Assembly: GCF_000300235.2 (NCBI RefSeq)
Contig: NZ_CP004388.1
Coordinates: 3,976,001-4,040,000 of the forward strand
Length of the DNA stretch: 64,000 nt
Reading direction: 5' to 3'
From: Thalassospira xiamenensis M-5 = DSM 17429
Lineage (GTDB): Bacteria > Pseudomonadota > Alphaproteobacteria > Rhodospirillales > Thalassospiraceae
The position numbers were made by a program, and so were the translations under genes. Positions 19,007 to 29,023 of this stretch are shown here, piece after piece (positions within the stretch are counted from its first letter, which is position 1; every line of letters starts with the position of its first letter). The notes beneath the pieces are model-generated. The model saw only the letters and a program-made list of their open reading frames with translations, had not been told where the DNA came from and searched no databases.

Positions 19007-20617
19007 ATGCGTTTTGAAATCACCGGGGAAAACAGGGTCGGCATCACGCGGGACGTCGTCAATGTGCTGGCGGATTTCAAGCTTGATATTCGCGCCTTTG
19101 AGGTCACAACCCACCATATCTTTGCCGATATCCCGGCAATCCGCCCGGAACGTTTTCCTCTGCTCGCCCATCGCCTGATGCAGCTACCCGGCATTGAGGA
19201 CGTCAAACCGATTGACCGCCTGCCGACCGAACGCAGGCGCGCGCAACTTCACGCAACCCTTGCCGCCCTTGGCGATCCGGTGATCGCGGTGGATGCCAAC
19301 GGCCTGATCGCCCAGGCCAACCCCGCCGCGCAAAATATCGCTGGCTCCCCCGATGCGCCGCTGCGTGACCGGCCACTGGCCGATTTCCTGACCGACCCGG
19401 ATATTGATGACCTGCGCCAAAGCCATTTCCGCCTGCCGGAACGCGAGGTTACGCTGGGCGGGCAGACCTATCTGCTACAGGTCGAACCCATCGGCCATGT
19501 CGATGACGGTACCGATGCCGCCGATGACGCACCATGGGGCGGGGTCATGGTATTTCACCGGGCCGCACGCCTTGGCCGCGTCATGACCGCCCTTCAGGAT
19601 CGAAGCCACACCGGATTTGACGACATCATCGGCCAAAGTAAGGTCCTGGCACGGGTCAAGGCACAGGCAAAACGCCTGGCTTCGGTCGATGCCCCGCTTC
19701 TGATCCTGGGCGAAACCGGCACGGGGAAGGAGCTTTTTGCCCGCGCCTGCCACCGCGCAAGCAACCGGGCCGATCAGCCTTTTCTGGCGCTAAACTGTGC
19801 TGCCATGCCCGAAGGACTGGCCGAAAGCGAACTGTTTGGCTATGCCGCCGGGGCCTTTACCAGTGCGCGGCGTGGTGGCAAGCCGGGACTTCTGGAACTG
19901 GCCGATGGCGGCACATTGTTTCTCGATGAAATCGGCGAACTGACACCGTATCTGCAGGCGAAGCTTCTGCGCGTGTTGCAGGATGGCCGGTTCCGGCGCG
20001 TCGGCGGGACGGATGAAATTGCGGTTGATGTCCGCATCATCAGTGCGACCAACCGCGATCTTGACGCCATGTCGCATGACGGCACATTCCGCGAAGACCT
20101 TTATTTCCGCCTTAACGTCCTTGGCATCACCCTGCCGCCCCTGCGCGACCGGCGCGAAGACATTGCCGAACTGGCGCTTTATTTCGTCACCCGCACCGCC
20201 CAGCAAACCGAACGCGCAACACCCCATATCGCAAGTGATGCCCTGTCCTGGCTTGCCAGCCACGATTGGCCCGGCAATGTCCGCGAACTGGAAAACACAT
20301 TATTCCGGGCGGTCGCCCTTCTGGATGGCGACATCCTTACCGCACGCGACCTGACCACAACCGCAAGCAACCCGCCTGCCACGGTCGCGGATGATCCCGG
20401 CAGACTCCGCGATCCGGCAAACTCCGCCCCAGCAACCGACCCGATCAATGCCGCCATCGCCCAAGGAACCCTTGCCGAGGGGATGGACATGCTGGAACGT
20501 GAAATGCTGATACGCCTATACCCGGATTATCCAAGCTCGCGGAAGCTTGCCGAACGGCTTGGCGTCTCGCACACGGCGATTGCCCGCAAGCTTCGCAAAT
20601 ATGGCATTTCCGGTTGA
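19007..20617 (+). CDS. TyrR-like enhancer-binding regulator (ACT-PAS-AAA+-HTH)
   Basis: The 536-residue protein has an N-terminal ACT domain (MRFEITGENRVGITRDV), a PAS domain at about residues 80-180 (GDPVIAVDANGLIAQANPAA), a sigma-54-type AAA+ domain and a C-terminal HTH of TyrR type (SSRKLAERLGVSHTAIARKL). The AAA+ domain has Walker A GETGTGKE and Walker B GGTLFLDEIGE. This order is that of TyrR/PhhR. The sigma-54 contact loop, normally GAFTGA, reads GAFTSA. The change may weaken sigma-54 activation, so it could work mainly on sigma-70 promoters like E. coli TyrR. The divergent mdeA gene is the obvious target. There is no clear ribosome site ahead of the ATG, so translation may be leaderless or weak. 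Confidence 0.88.
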   Translation: MRFEITGENRVGITRDVVNVLADFKLDIRAFEVTTHHIFADIPAIRPERFPLLAHRLMQLPGIEDVKPIDRLPTERRRAQLHATLAALGDPVIAVDANGLIAQANPAAQNIAGSPDAPLRDRPLADFLTDPDIDDLRQSHFRLPEREVTLGGQTYLLQVEPIGHVDDGTDAADDAPWGGVMVFHRAARLGRVMTALQDRSHTGFDDIIGQSKVLARVKAQAKRLASVDAPLLILGETGTGKELFARACHRASNRADQPFLALNCAAMPEGLAESELFGYAAGAFTSARRGGKPGLLELADGGTLFLDEIGELTPYLQAKLLRVLQDGRFRRVGGTDEIAVDVRIISATNRDLDAMSHDGTFREDLYFRLNVLGITLPPLRDRREDIAELALYFVTRTAQQTERATPHIASDALSWLASHDWPGNVRELENTLFRAVALLDGDILTARDLTTTASNPPATVADDPGRLRDPANSAPATDPINAAIAQGTLAEGMDMLEREMLIRLYPDYPSSRKLAERLGVSHTAIARKLRKYGISG

Positions 20618-20653
20618 TCTTGCCACCCATGTTGCATTGCGGCATGATCCATA

Positions 20654-20916
20654 GGGTCAGGACCCATTAATTTGATTGAAATGGTCAATCAGATTTGTGC
20701 GGATACGCGAAGCAAAACCGCAGGAAGATATTTATCTTTCAAGGTTTTGCGACAAAGTAGCCCGTGCAAATCCGATTGATCCGAAGGACAGGTGTTATAT
20801 TTGCGAACTCCGGCGTCAAATCCCTTGTCCGGGATGCCGACCCGCCCGGCGTGCTTCTCCTTGGATTTCGCAAATATAACACCTGCCATTACAATCAAAT
20901 TAGTGGGCCCTGACCC
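20654..20916. mobile_element. MITE-like element with nested inverted repeats
   Basis: The ends form 25-base terminal inverted repeats (20654-20678 and 20892-20916) with two mismatches, beginning GGGTCAGGACCC. Inside, a second perfect 19-base inverted repeat (CAGGTGTTATATTTGCGAA at 20789-20807, complement at 20867-20885) encloses about 60 bases. No transposase frame fits within the 263 bp and I see no clear target duplication. It looks like a non-autonomous element or a remnant mobilised in trans. It ends just before the leader of the 3-hydroxybutyrate dehydrogenase gene, so it may affect that promoter. Confidence 0.7.
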
Positions 20917-20923
20917 TCACTTA

Positions 20924-20943
20924 TGAGGAGGAACAACTCCTCA
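20924..20943 (+). promoter_or_regulatory. Hairpin with a decoy Shine-Dalgarno sequence in the bdhA leader
   Basis: TGAGGAG-GAACAA-CTCCTCA forms a perfect 7-bp hairpin, immediately upstream of the real ribosome site (AGGGAG) of the dehydrogenase gene. Its 5' arm itself resembles a Shine-Dalgarno sequence and overlaps an upstream in-frame ATG at 20923. It may stabilise the mRNA or influence start choice. Confidence 0.45.
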
Positions 20944-20961
20944 CCCACAGGGAGAAACATC

Positions 20962-21747
20962 ATGCTGACAGGCAAATGCGCACTTGTTACCGGCTCCACC
21001 AGCGGCATCGGACTTGCGATGGCCAAGGCCCTCGCAGGGGCCGGGGCGGATATCATGCTGAACGGCTTTGGCGACAAGGACGAAATCGAGGCCACCCGCA
21101 AATCGCTTGAAACCGAATTTGGCGTGACCGCGCATTACAATGGCGCGGACCTCTCCAAACCCGATCAGATCGAAGCAATGATGATGGACGCCGCCGCAAA
21201 ATTCGGTGGTGGTGCCGATATCCTGATCAACAATGCCGGCATCCAATACACAGCACTCATCGAAGATTTCCCGCCGGAAAAATGGGATGCGATCATCGCG
21301 ATCAACCTGACTTCGGCCTTCCACACGACGCGCTTTGCCCTGCCGAACATGAAAAAGAAAAACTGGGGCCGGATCATCAATACCGCATCAGCCCACGGTC
21401 TGGTCGCATCGGTGCAAAAGGCCGCCTATGTCGCGGCCAAACACGGCATCATGGGCCTGACCAAGGTAACAGCCCTTGAAACCGCCGAAAGCGGCATCAC
21501 CGCCAATTCAATCTGCCCGGGCTGGGTACGCACCGAACTGGTCGAACGCCAGATCGAAGCCAAGGCCAAGGAAGGCGGCATTTCCATCGAACAGGCCGCA
21601 ACCAATCTGGTCTCGGACAAACACCCGTCCAAACAGTTCGTCACCCCCGAACAGATCGGCCAGACCGCCCTGTTCCTGTGCTCGGACGCCGCATCACAGA
21701 TGACGGGTACGCATATGTCGGTCGATGGTGGCTGGACCGCACAGTAA
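20962..21747 (+). CDS. bdhA: D-3-hydroxybutyrate dehydrogenase (SDR family)
   Basis: This enzyme oxidises 3-hydroxybutyrate to acetoacetate with NAD+, in the use of polyhydroxybutyrate and ketone bodies. The 261-residue protein starts MLTGKCALVTGSTSGIG with the TGxxxGIG cofactor motif, has INNAGIQ, and the catalytic Tyr-x3-Lys in YVAAKHGIMGLTK. It ends in the family-typical DGGWTAQ. The SEMP-like motif of general SDRs is absent, but the length, GIQYTALIEDFPPEKWD and the C-terminus all fit HBDH. The ATG at 20962 follows AGGGAG; an upstream in-frame ATG at 20923 lies in a hairpin and is less likely. The MITE-like element sits directly before the leader. Confidence 0.9.
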   Translation: MLTGKCALVTGSTSGIGLAMAKALAGAGADIMLNGFGDKDEIEATRKSLETEFGVTAHYNGADLSKPDQIEAMMMDAAAKFGGGADILINNAGIQYTALIEDFPPEKWDAIIAINLTSAFHTTRFALPNMKKKNWGRIINTASAHGLVASVQKAAYVAAKHGIMGLTKVTALETAESGITANSICPGWVRTELVERQIEAKAKEGGISIEQAATNLVSDKHPSKQFVTPEQIGQTALFLCSDAASQMTGTHMSVDGGWTAQ

Positions 21748-21754
21748 ATTTTTC

Positions 21755-21800
21755 ATGCGCTACTTTGATACCGTTTGGTGTCAAAGTAGCGCATTTTGCT
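21755..21800 (+). terminator. Long hairpin after bdhA whose loop carries a hip operator
   Basis: Perfect 14-base arms (ATGCGCTACTTTGA at 21755-21768 and its complement at 21781-21794) flank a 12-base loop, followed by TTTGCTT. An A/T-rich run also precedes it. It probably terminates bdhA. The loop and inner arms contain the first copy of the hip operator motif. Confidence 0.65.
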
Positions 21801-21860
21801 TGAATGATACCGAATAGTTACATAACCTTGCCTCAGGCAAGAAAAAAACCGTTCGGTGAC
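21767..21860. promoter_or_regulatory. Upstream hipBA operator array: three motifs at 39-bp intervals
   Basis: A 16-bp motif with consensus GATACCG-NN-CGGTATC occurs at 21767 (GATACCGTTTGGTGTC), 21806 (GATACCGAATAGTTAC) and 21845 (AAAACCGTTCGGTGAC). Start-to-start spacing is exactly 39 bp both times. The second lies between candidate promoter boxes and the third ends three bases before the hipB start. This fits cooperative binding by a HipB-type repressor. Confidence 0.7.
21796..21824 (+). promoter_or_regulatory. Candidate hipBA promoter
   Basis: TTGCTT at 21796-21801 and TACATA at 21819-21824 are separated by 17 bases, the optimal sigma-70 spacing. The middle operator copy occupies the spacer, so repressor binding should exclude polymerase. 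Confidence 0.5.
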
Positions 21861-21863
21861 ATC

Positions 21864-22130
21864 ATGATCATTCGAAACATTGACGATATTCGGGCGGCCG
21901 CGCGTAGCTTACGCAAGCAGCGCGGCCTTACCCAAAGCCAGACCGCGGCCCTTATCGGCTACAGCCGAAAATGGCTATCGTCATTCGAGCGGGGCAGCAG
22001 CACCCCACCCATTGACATGATCATTCGCCTGTTCGTTTTACTGGGCAGTCCACTATCGCTGACCGATCTTCAGGCCACCACAACACCAAACGATGCTTCC
22101 GAAATCATCGACATTGACGAGGGGCTTTAA
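21864..22130 (+). CDS. hipB: HipB-type antitoxin / transcriptional repressor
   Basis: An 88-residue XRE-family helix-turn-helix protein: IRAAARSLRKQRGLTQSQTAALIGYSRKWLSSFERGSSTPP is a complete HTH domain at about residues 8-48. HipB antitoxins neutralise HipA and repress the operon. I start at the ATG at 21864 (MIIRNIDDIR); an in-frame codon 60 bases upstream would place the start within the operator array. The stop overlaps the hipA start (TAATG), so translation is coupled. Operator motifs upstream overlap the promoter and ribosome-site region, which supports autoregulation. Confidence 0.88.
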   Translation: MIIRNIDDIRAAARSLRKQRGLTQSQTAALIGYSRKWLSSFERGSSTPPIDMIIRLFVLLGSPLSLTDLQATTTPNDASEIIDIDEGL

Positions 22131-23440
22131 TGGCACAGGAAGCCTCTGTTCGATTGCACGGTATCGAAATCGGCACACTTGGCACCGACGATAAGGGTGG
22201 CCTGCGCTTTCGCTATAGCCCCGATCACATCCAACGATCTGCCACTGCTCAAACCGTCACCCCCCAACTGTCCCTTCGCCTGCCGGTGCCGCCCCAAGCG
22301 GTTGAAAATCACTGGTTTGATGATGCTGAATGCGGGCCTTTCTTTGCCGGGCTGTTGCCGGACAACAAATTGACCCGCCGAAAACTTGCTCTTGTTCTAA
22401 GCAAAGATCACGACATCGCCGCAGATGACGAATTTGCAATGCTATTTGCCCTTGGCAAGGATTGTGCGGGGGCCGTATCCATCGCCCCGGTCGGTACTGC
22501 TGAAACCCCCGAAGATACAACCCATCCGGAATATCGCATTCTCGACGAAGCAGAACTTGCCAGGCACATCCGCGACTTGCCCGCACGTCCCCTATTCGTT
22601 GATGCGCAAGGCGAAGTCCGCATTTCGCTGGCAGGCGTGCATGACAAGGCCGTTGTTATTCGAACCGGCGAAAAGATTGCCCTGCCGCATGGCAACACAC
22701 CAAGTTCCCACATCCTCAAGACCGATATTCAGGGCCTTCCGGAATCGATCCGCGTCGAACATTATTGCCTTGAAATCGCCCGTGAAATCGGGCTTCCCTG
22801 CCCCCGGTCACACATTTTGCAGGCAGAAGATCAGATTTTCATGCTTGTCGCACGATACGACCGGACATTGCGCGAAAGATCCGGCCAACGATATCTGACC
22901 CGCCTGCATCAGGAAGATTTCTGTCAGGCGCTCGGATATTTTCCGCACCAGAAATACGAGCGTGACGGCGGCCCAAACTGGAAAAAAATGTTTGCCGCGC
23001 TGGATTTCAGCCTCGATCCTGCCCGCGATAAACTGCTGCTGCTACGATATGCGATTTTCCAATATCTTGTCGGCAATCCTGATGCGCATGCCAAAAATTA
23101 CAGCCTGATCTGGCAGGCTGGCGGTGTGCGCCTCGCCCCGCTTTATGACCTCAATAACGCCGCAGCATTCCGTAATTTTTACAAAGAGCAACGCATTCTC
23201 CTTGCCATGTCCATCGGTGGCGAACGCAACCCGAAACTGCTTGGCCGCGAACATTGGGAATCTTTTGCATCCGATATCAATATCAGCCCGAAACTGGTGA
23301 TCGACGAACTTGCAACACTCGCCAGCCTGACCGAAAAAGCAGCAACCAAACTGCGCCAAGCCACGCGCGGAACAATTGCGGATACAAGCCTGCTTGATCT
23401 CGCCTTGGAAGACATTAAATCGCGCTGCCAGAACCATTAA
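22130..23440 (+). CDS. hipA: HipA-type serine/threonine kinase toxin
   Basis: HipA toxins phosphorylate glutamyl-tRNA synthetase and induce growth arrest and persistence. The 436-residue protein matches the family in length (E. coli HipA has 440) and in landmarks: the N-terminal FFAGLLPDN segment, the phospho-loop region ISLAGVHDKAVV, the catalytic loop GNPDAHAKNYSL and the metal-binding APLYDLNNA. All key kinase residues appear present, so the toxin should be active. The protein begins with an N-subdomain and is not a split HipS/HipT form. It ends three bases before a second operator array, in the space shared with the convergent LysR gene. Confidence 0.9.
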   Translation: MAQEASVRLHGIEIGTLGTDDKGGLRFRYSPDHIQRSATAQTVTPQLSLRLPVPPQAVENHWFDDAECGPFFAGLLPDNKLTRRKLALVLSKDHDIAADDEFAMLFALGKDCAGAVSIAPVGTAETPEDTTHPEYRILDEAELARHIRDLPARPLFVDAQGEVRISLAGVHDKAVVIRTGEKIALPHGNTPSSHILKTDIQGLPESIRVEHYCLEIAREIGLPCPRSHILQAEDQIFMLVARYDRTLRERSGQRYLTRLHQEDFCQALGYFPHQKYERDGGPNWKKMFAALDFSLDPARDKLLLLRYAIFQYLVGNPDAHAKNYSLIWQAGGVRLAPLYDLNNAAAFRNFYKEQRILLAMSIGGERNPKLLGREHWESFASDINISPKLVIDELATLASLTEKAATKLRQATRGTIADTSLLDLALEDIKSRCQNH

Positions 23441-23442
23441 GC

Positions 23443-23497
23443 GATACCGAACGGTATCATTTCCTCGATTTCAAGACGAATGATACCGTTCGGTAAC
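23443..23497. promoter_or_regulatory. Downstream hip operator pair, also 39 bp apart, between convergent genes
   Basis: Two more copies of the same motif lie at 23443 (GATACCGAACGGTATC, 7-bp arms perfect) and 23482 (GATACCGTTCGGTAAC), again exactly 39 bp apart. They fill the 61-bp space between the hipA stop and the convergent LysR stop, where no promoter for either gene is expected. The last copy shares an extended CAAAGT tail with the first upstream copy. Confidence 0.65.
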
Positions 23498-23501
23498 AAA
23501 G

Positions 23502-25603
<2,102 letters not shown>

Positions 25604-25631
25604 GACCAATCAGCTTCATGAAATAAAACCG

Positions 25632-25656
25632 CCTTGCCGGTAAAATTCCGGCAAGG
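25632..25656 (+). promoter_or_regulatory. Intra-operon hairpin between the two formaldehyde genes
   Basis: A perfect 9-bp stem (CCTTGCCGG / CCGGCAAGG) with a 7-base loop sits between frmA and the hydrolase, about 20 bases before the hydrolase start. There is no T-run, so mRNA stabilisation or tuning is likelier than termination. Confidence 0.5.
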
Positions 25657-25676
25657 TGGACGAACGGGAGAATAAA

Positions 25677-26534
25677 ATGGGCATCGAAAATTCATCCAGC
25701 AACAAGGTATTCGGCGGCTGGCACAAACAATATACCCACAGGTCCGATGTGCTGGGCTGCGATATGCGGTTTGCCATCTTCCTGCCGCGTCAGGCGGGCA
25801 AGGGCAACCGTGTGCCGGTGATGTACTGGCTATCGGGACTGACCTGCACGGATGAAAACTTCATGCAGAAGGCCGGCGCGTTTCGCATCGCAAGCGAGCT
25901 TGGCATTGCCATCGTCGCCCCCGACACCAGCCCGCGCGGCGACCATGTGACCGATGACGAAGAAGAAGCCTATGACTTCGGCAAGGGGGCCGGTTTTTAC
26001 GTCAACGCGACGCAGGAACCCTGGGCGCGCAATTACCGCATGTATGATTACGTGACCCAGGAGCTTCCGGCCCTTGTGCGTGATCATTTCCCGATTTCCG
26101 ATGATGCGGTGATTTCCGGCCATTCGATGGGCGGGCACGGCGCGCTTATGATCGCGCTTAAAAACCCGGGCATGTTCAAATCGGTAACGGCCTTTTCGCC
26201 GATTTCAAACCCGATCAATTGCCCGTGGGGCCAGAAGGCGCTTGGCAATTATCTCGGTGATGACAAATCCGCCTGGAAACAGTGGGACAGCTCGGAACTG
26301 ATGAAGGCCGCCACCGCCAAGGATATGCAAACGCCAGCCCTTGTCGATCAGGGCGATGCCGATGGCTTCCTGACCGAGCAGCTTAAACCCGATACGCTTT
26401 TTGCCGCCGCAAGCCACGCCGGTTATCCGCTGAACCTGCGCATGCAGGAAGGCTACGACCACAGCTATTACTTCATCGCGAGCTTTATCGAAGACCATCT
26501 GCGTTTCCACGCATGGCACCTTGGTATCGCCTGA
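25677..26534 (+). CDS. fghA: S-formylglutathione hydrolase
   Basis: This esterase-D type enzyme hydrolyses S-formylglutathione to formate and glutathione. The 285-residue alpha/beta hydrolase has the nucleophile elbow GHSMGGHGAL, the oxyanion region WLSGLTCTDENF, the Asp in VDQGDADGFL and the His in EGYDHSYYFI, completing the triad. The N-terminal SNKVFGGWHKQYTH is typical. The ATG at 25677 has an upstream GGGAG. It forms an operon with the dehydrogenase. Confidence 0.95.
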   Translation: MGIENSSSNKVFGGWHKQYTHRSDVLGCDMRFAIFLPRQAGKGNRVPVMYWLSGLTCTDENFMQKAGAFRIASELGIAIVAPDTSPRGDHVTDDEEEAYDFGKGAGFYVNATQEPWARNYRMYDYVTQELPALVRDHFPISDDAVISGHSMGGHGALMIALKNPGMFKSVTAFSPISNPINCPWGQKALGNYLGDDKSAWKQWDSSELMKAATAKDMQTPALVDQGDADGFLTEQLKPDTLFAAASHAGYPLNLRMQEGYDHSYYFIASFIEDHLRFHAWHLGIA

Positions 26535-26575
26535 GATCAGGCAATCACATCAGAACCCGCACCCAAGCGGTTTTC

Positions 26576-26620
26576 ACCCGGCACGCGCCTCGTCCCTGTA
26601 GGCGTGCCGGGTCTTTTTTT
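26576..26620 (+). terminator. Strong intrinsic terminator of the formaldehyde operon
   Basis: A long GC-rich stem (ACCCGGCACGC...GCGTGCCGGGT, 26576-26612) is followed by CTTTTTTT. It lies 42 bases after the hydrolase stop, just before the convergent bioN stop. Confidence 0.9.
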
Positions 26621-26622
26621 GA

Positions 26623-27225
26623 TTAATCCGGGTCGAAGCTGCGCGCATCAATGGCATCGGCCACATCGTCCGCCGTTTTAAGCGTGCGGATGATCAGCGG
26701 CACGACAAGTGCCAGCACCGATTTATCATGTCCGCGCGCCCGTTGCGCATCGCGGATTTCATGACCGATTTGCGCAATCACCGGGATGAATCGCAACACC
26801 ATCGAAAACGCCAGACTGACCTTTTCCGGGTTAACCCCAAACCGCGCCAGCGGCTTCATCGCCCGCTCCAACGCGGCCAGCATGTCCGACGTTCTGGTCG
26901 TCAGGGTGACAAGCCCGGCGAAGGTAACAATCGCGGCGAGCCGGAAAATCACCACAAGCCCCGCCTGCCAGTCATGGAGCCAAAGCTGCACGGCAAAGAA
27001 CAAAGCCAGCAACCACAGGATCGGCCTGATCTGCGCCCAAAGGATGCGCGGGCCAAAACCCGAAACCGGATACAGGACAAAAACCGTCACCAGCACCCCC
27101 GCCAGAACCGGCCAGTCAGGGATCAGAAAAACACCGGTCCCCAGCAGGACAAGGGCAAGCACCTTTAACCCCGCCGCCGCCCGATGCAGCGCGGAATTGC
27201 CATCGATGTAAAGTCCGGCAATCAC
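26623..27225 (-). CDS. bioN: Biotin ECF transporter transmembrane component BioN
   Basis: BioN (EcfT) couples the ATPase to the substrate-binding BioY. The 200-residue protein has about five hydrophobic helices and the two cytoplasmic coupling motifs near the C-terminus: IRDAQRARG and [12 protein letters not shown]. The second normally reads Ala-Arg-Gly; here it is Ala-Arg-Ser. Its start overlaps the bioM stop by four bases. Gene order bioY-bioM-bioN on one strand identifies the substrate as biotin. Confidence 0.9.
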   Translation of the reverse strand: MIAGLYIDGNSALHRAAAGLKVLALVLLGTGVFLIPDWPVLAGVLVTVFVLYPVSGFGPRILWAQIRPILWLLALFFAVQLWLHDWQAGLVVIFRLAAIVTFAGLVTLTTRTSDMLAALERAMKPLARFGVNPEKVSLAFSMVLRFIPVIAQIGHEIRDAQRARGHDKSVLALVVPLIIRTLKTADDVADAIDARSFDPD

Positions 27226-27896
27226 GCCATCATCTCCCGATAGCGGGGAATGGCGATGGCCGGGACATCGTCACAGGCGATGCGGCCATTTTCAAACACC
27301 AGAACCCGGTCATAACCGGCGATCAGATCAAGGTCATGGGAAACCGTAATCACGGTCTGATCCAGTTCGGCAATCGCCCGTTCGACCCGGTTACGATTGC
27401 GCAGGTCAAGCAAGGTGGTCGGCTCGTCAAAGATGATGTAACGCGGCGCCATCACCAGCACCCCGGAAATCGCCAGAAGCTGTTTCTGCCCCCCGCTTAA
27501 CAAATGGCTGGGATGGTTGCGAAATTCCGACAGGCCATATCGCGCAAGGACTTCGTCGATACGACGGTCAATCTCGTCCTTTGGCAGTTTAAGCGCCTTC
27601 AGGCCAAAGGCGATGTCTTCCTCGACCACCGGATAGACGATCTGATTATCCGGGTTCTGAAAAACAAAGCCGACATGGCGGCGCAATTTGCGCCCGTCCT
27701 TGGCAGCATCGAAGTCATCGACGCGCACAATCCCCGACGATGCCACCTGAAGCCCGTTCAGCAGCCGGACAAAGGTGCTTTTGCCCGATCCGTTGGCCCC
27801 GACAATCCCGATCCGCTTTTCGCAAAGTGACAGTGAAATATCGTCAAGCACGCGACGCTGATCAAATTCCACGGTGACATTTTCAAGCGTGATCAT
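27222..27896 (-). CDS. bioM: Biotin ECF transporter ATPase BioM
   Basis: An ABC ATPase of the CbiO/EcfA type with Walker [11 protein letters not shown]-loop [24 protein letters not shown] (the QNPDNQ form is typical of ECF ATPases), signature HLLSGGQKQ and Walker [14 protein letters not shown] start at the ATG at 27896 ([13 protein letters not shown]), giving 224 residues; a TTG at 27923 is also in frame. The single ATPase presumably homodimerises, as in BioMNY. Confidence 0.9.
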   Translation of the reverse strand: MITLENVTVEFDQRRVLDDISLSLCEKRIGIVGANGSGKSTFVRLLNGLQVASSGIVRVDDFDAAKDGRKLRRHVGFVFQNPDNQIVYPVVEEDIAFGLKALKLPKDEIDRRIDEVLARYGLSEFRNHPSHLLSGGQKQLLAISGVLVMAPRYIIFDEPTTLLDLRNRNRVERAIAELDQTVITVSHDLDLIAGYDRVLVFENGRIACDDVPAIAIPRYREMMA

Positions 27897-27934
27897 CGGC
27901 ACCCGGCGCAAAATTTCAGACAAGGGATAACAGC

Positions 27935-27960
27935 AAAAGGCGCGACCTTCGGATCGCGCC
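27935..27960 (-). terminator. Terminator-like hairpin between bioY and bioM
   Basis: On the minus strand a 7-bp GC-rich stem (GGCGCGA / TCGCGCC, 8-base loop) at 27960-27939 is followed by TTTTGCTG. It lies ten bases after the bioY stop, inside the operon. Partial termination would make more BioY than BioMN. Confidence 0.6.
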
Positions 27961-27970
27961 TCATCAAAAC

Positions 27971-28519
27971 CTAGCGTGCCTTGGAAATCAAGGGATAGGC
28001 ACGGCGCACGGCAAGGCAGGCTGCGGTTGCAATCGCAACCTTGATCACATCGCCAATCAGGAACGGTGCGGCCCCGACGGTCGCCTTCCAGTAACTGACA
28101 TCAACAACGATGCTGACCCAAAGATTGCCAATCGCATACAGGACAACAATCCCGCCAACCGCAATCGACAATGCCGCGTTGAAGATATTCAGCCTGTCCC
28201 AGAATTTTTCAATCAGCAGGCCGATCACGAAGGCCGAAATCACCCAGCCAACGATAAATCCGCCCGTCGCCCCCAGAAGAACACCAAAACCACCGCGACC
28301 ACCCGACAGAAGCGGCAGACCAAGCGCCACCAGCACAACAAACAGCAGGATCGAAAGCCCGCCACGACGCGCCCCCAAAATCGCCCCGGCCAGCATCGGC
28401 CCCAACGATTGCGCGGTCACCGGCACCCCGGTAATCGGCAGGGTGATGGGTGGAAACAGCCCAAGCACAGCGGTCACTGCGGCAAACAGCGCGACATAGA
28501 CGATATCTTTGGTGTTCAT
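27971..28519 (-). CDS. bioY: Biotin transporter BioY (ECF S component)
   Basis: BioY binds and transports biotin across the inner membrane. The 182-residue protein has six hydrophobic helices and the family segments [30 protein letters not shown] and [11 protein letters not shown] start at the ATG at 28519 ([13 protein letters not shown]), which follows AAGGAAGGA by about ten bases; the longer frame adds an implausible charged leader. It heads the bioYMN operon. A short palindrome (TCCCAT-CAGG-ATGGGA, 28603-28618) upstream could be an operator, but it does not match the known BioR consensus. Confidence 0.92.
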   Translation of the reverse strand: MNTKDIVYVALFAAVTAVLGLFPPITLPITGVPVTAQSLGPMLAGAILGARRGGLSILLFVVLVALGLPLLSGGRGGFGVLLGATGGFIVGWVISAFVIGLLIEKFWDRLNIFNAALSIAVGGIVVLYAIGNLWVSIVVDVSYWKATVGAAPFLIGDVIKVAIATAACLAVRRAYPLISKAR

Positions 28520-28663
28520 GATTTTACGATCCTTCCTTCCCGTTCTCCCCGGCGAAGGGATAGCCGCAAAACCGCAGACCGCCAAGCAAAATGACGCTTC
28601 ATTCCCATCAGGATGGGATAAGGATCGCCAAATAGGTTTTTGGTTTCAGAAACTTGTCGCGGA

Positions 28664-29023
28664 TTAATCGCTGCTTTGCTCAGCAAAGGATTTAAGCCGC
28701 ATCAGGGCAGAATCCCAGCGCCCCGCAACATGGTCAAGCCACGCCCGCGCAAGGGCCAACCGATCCGGGCAAAAAGCATATCGGCTTTCGCGGCCGATCC
28801 GATGACTTTCGACCAGCCCCGCCATTTCAAGCACGCGCAAATGTTTCGTCACCGCCTGCCGGGTCATGTCGGCATCATTGGAAAGAGATGCGATTGACCG
28901 CGCCTGACCGTCCGATAGCCGATCAAAAATCGCCAGTCGGGTCGGATCGCCCAAAGCGGCAAAGATTTCGGCAAAACCCGGATCACCACCAGATCCCGGC
29001 ATGTGATTTTCAGTTTTCGACAT
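28664..29023 (-). CDS. ArsR-family transcriptional regulator
   Basis: A 119-residue winged HTH protein. The core is ALGDPTRLAIFDRLSDGQARSIASLSNDADMTRQAVTKHLRVLEMAGLVESHRIGRESRY, the classic ArsR layout. No metal-binding ELCVCDL-type motif is present, so it belongs to the non-metal group that is normally paired with SRPBCC genes. The ATG at 29023 follows AGGA. Its first codons overlap the end of the SRPBCC gene by 14 bases, so the two are coupled, with the SRPBCC gene first. Confidence 0.88.
   Translation of the reverse strand: MSKTENHMPGSGGDPGFAEIFAALGDPTRLAIFDRLSDGQARSIASLSNDADMTRQAVTKHLRVLEMAGLVESHRIGRESRYAFCPDRLALARAWLDHVAGRWDSALMRLKSFAEQSSD

Noticed and set aside
28603-28618. Possible BioR operator before bioY
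   Set aside because: The palindrome TCCCAT-CAGG-ATGGGA does not match the BioR consensus I know, so I left the regulator unnamed.
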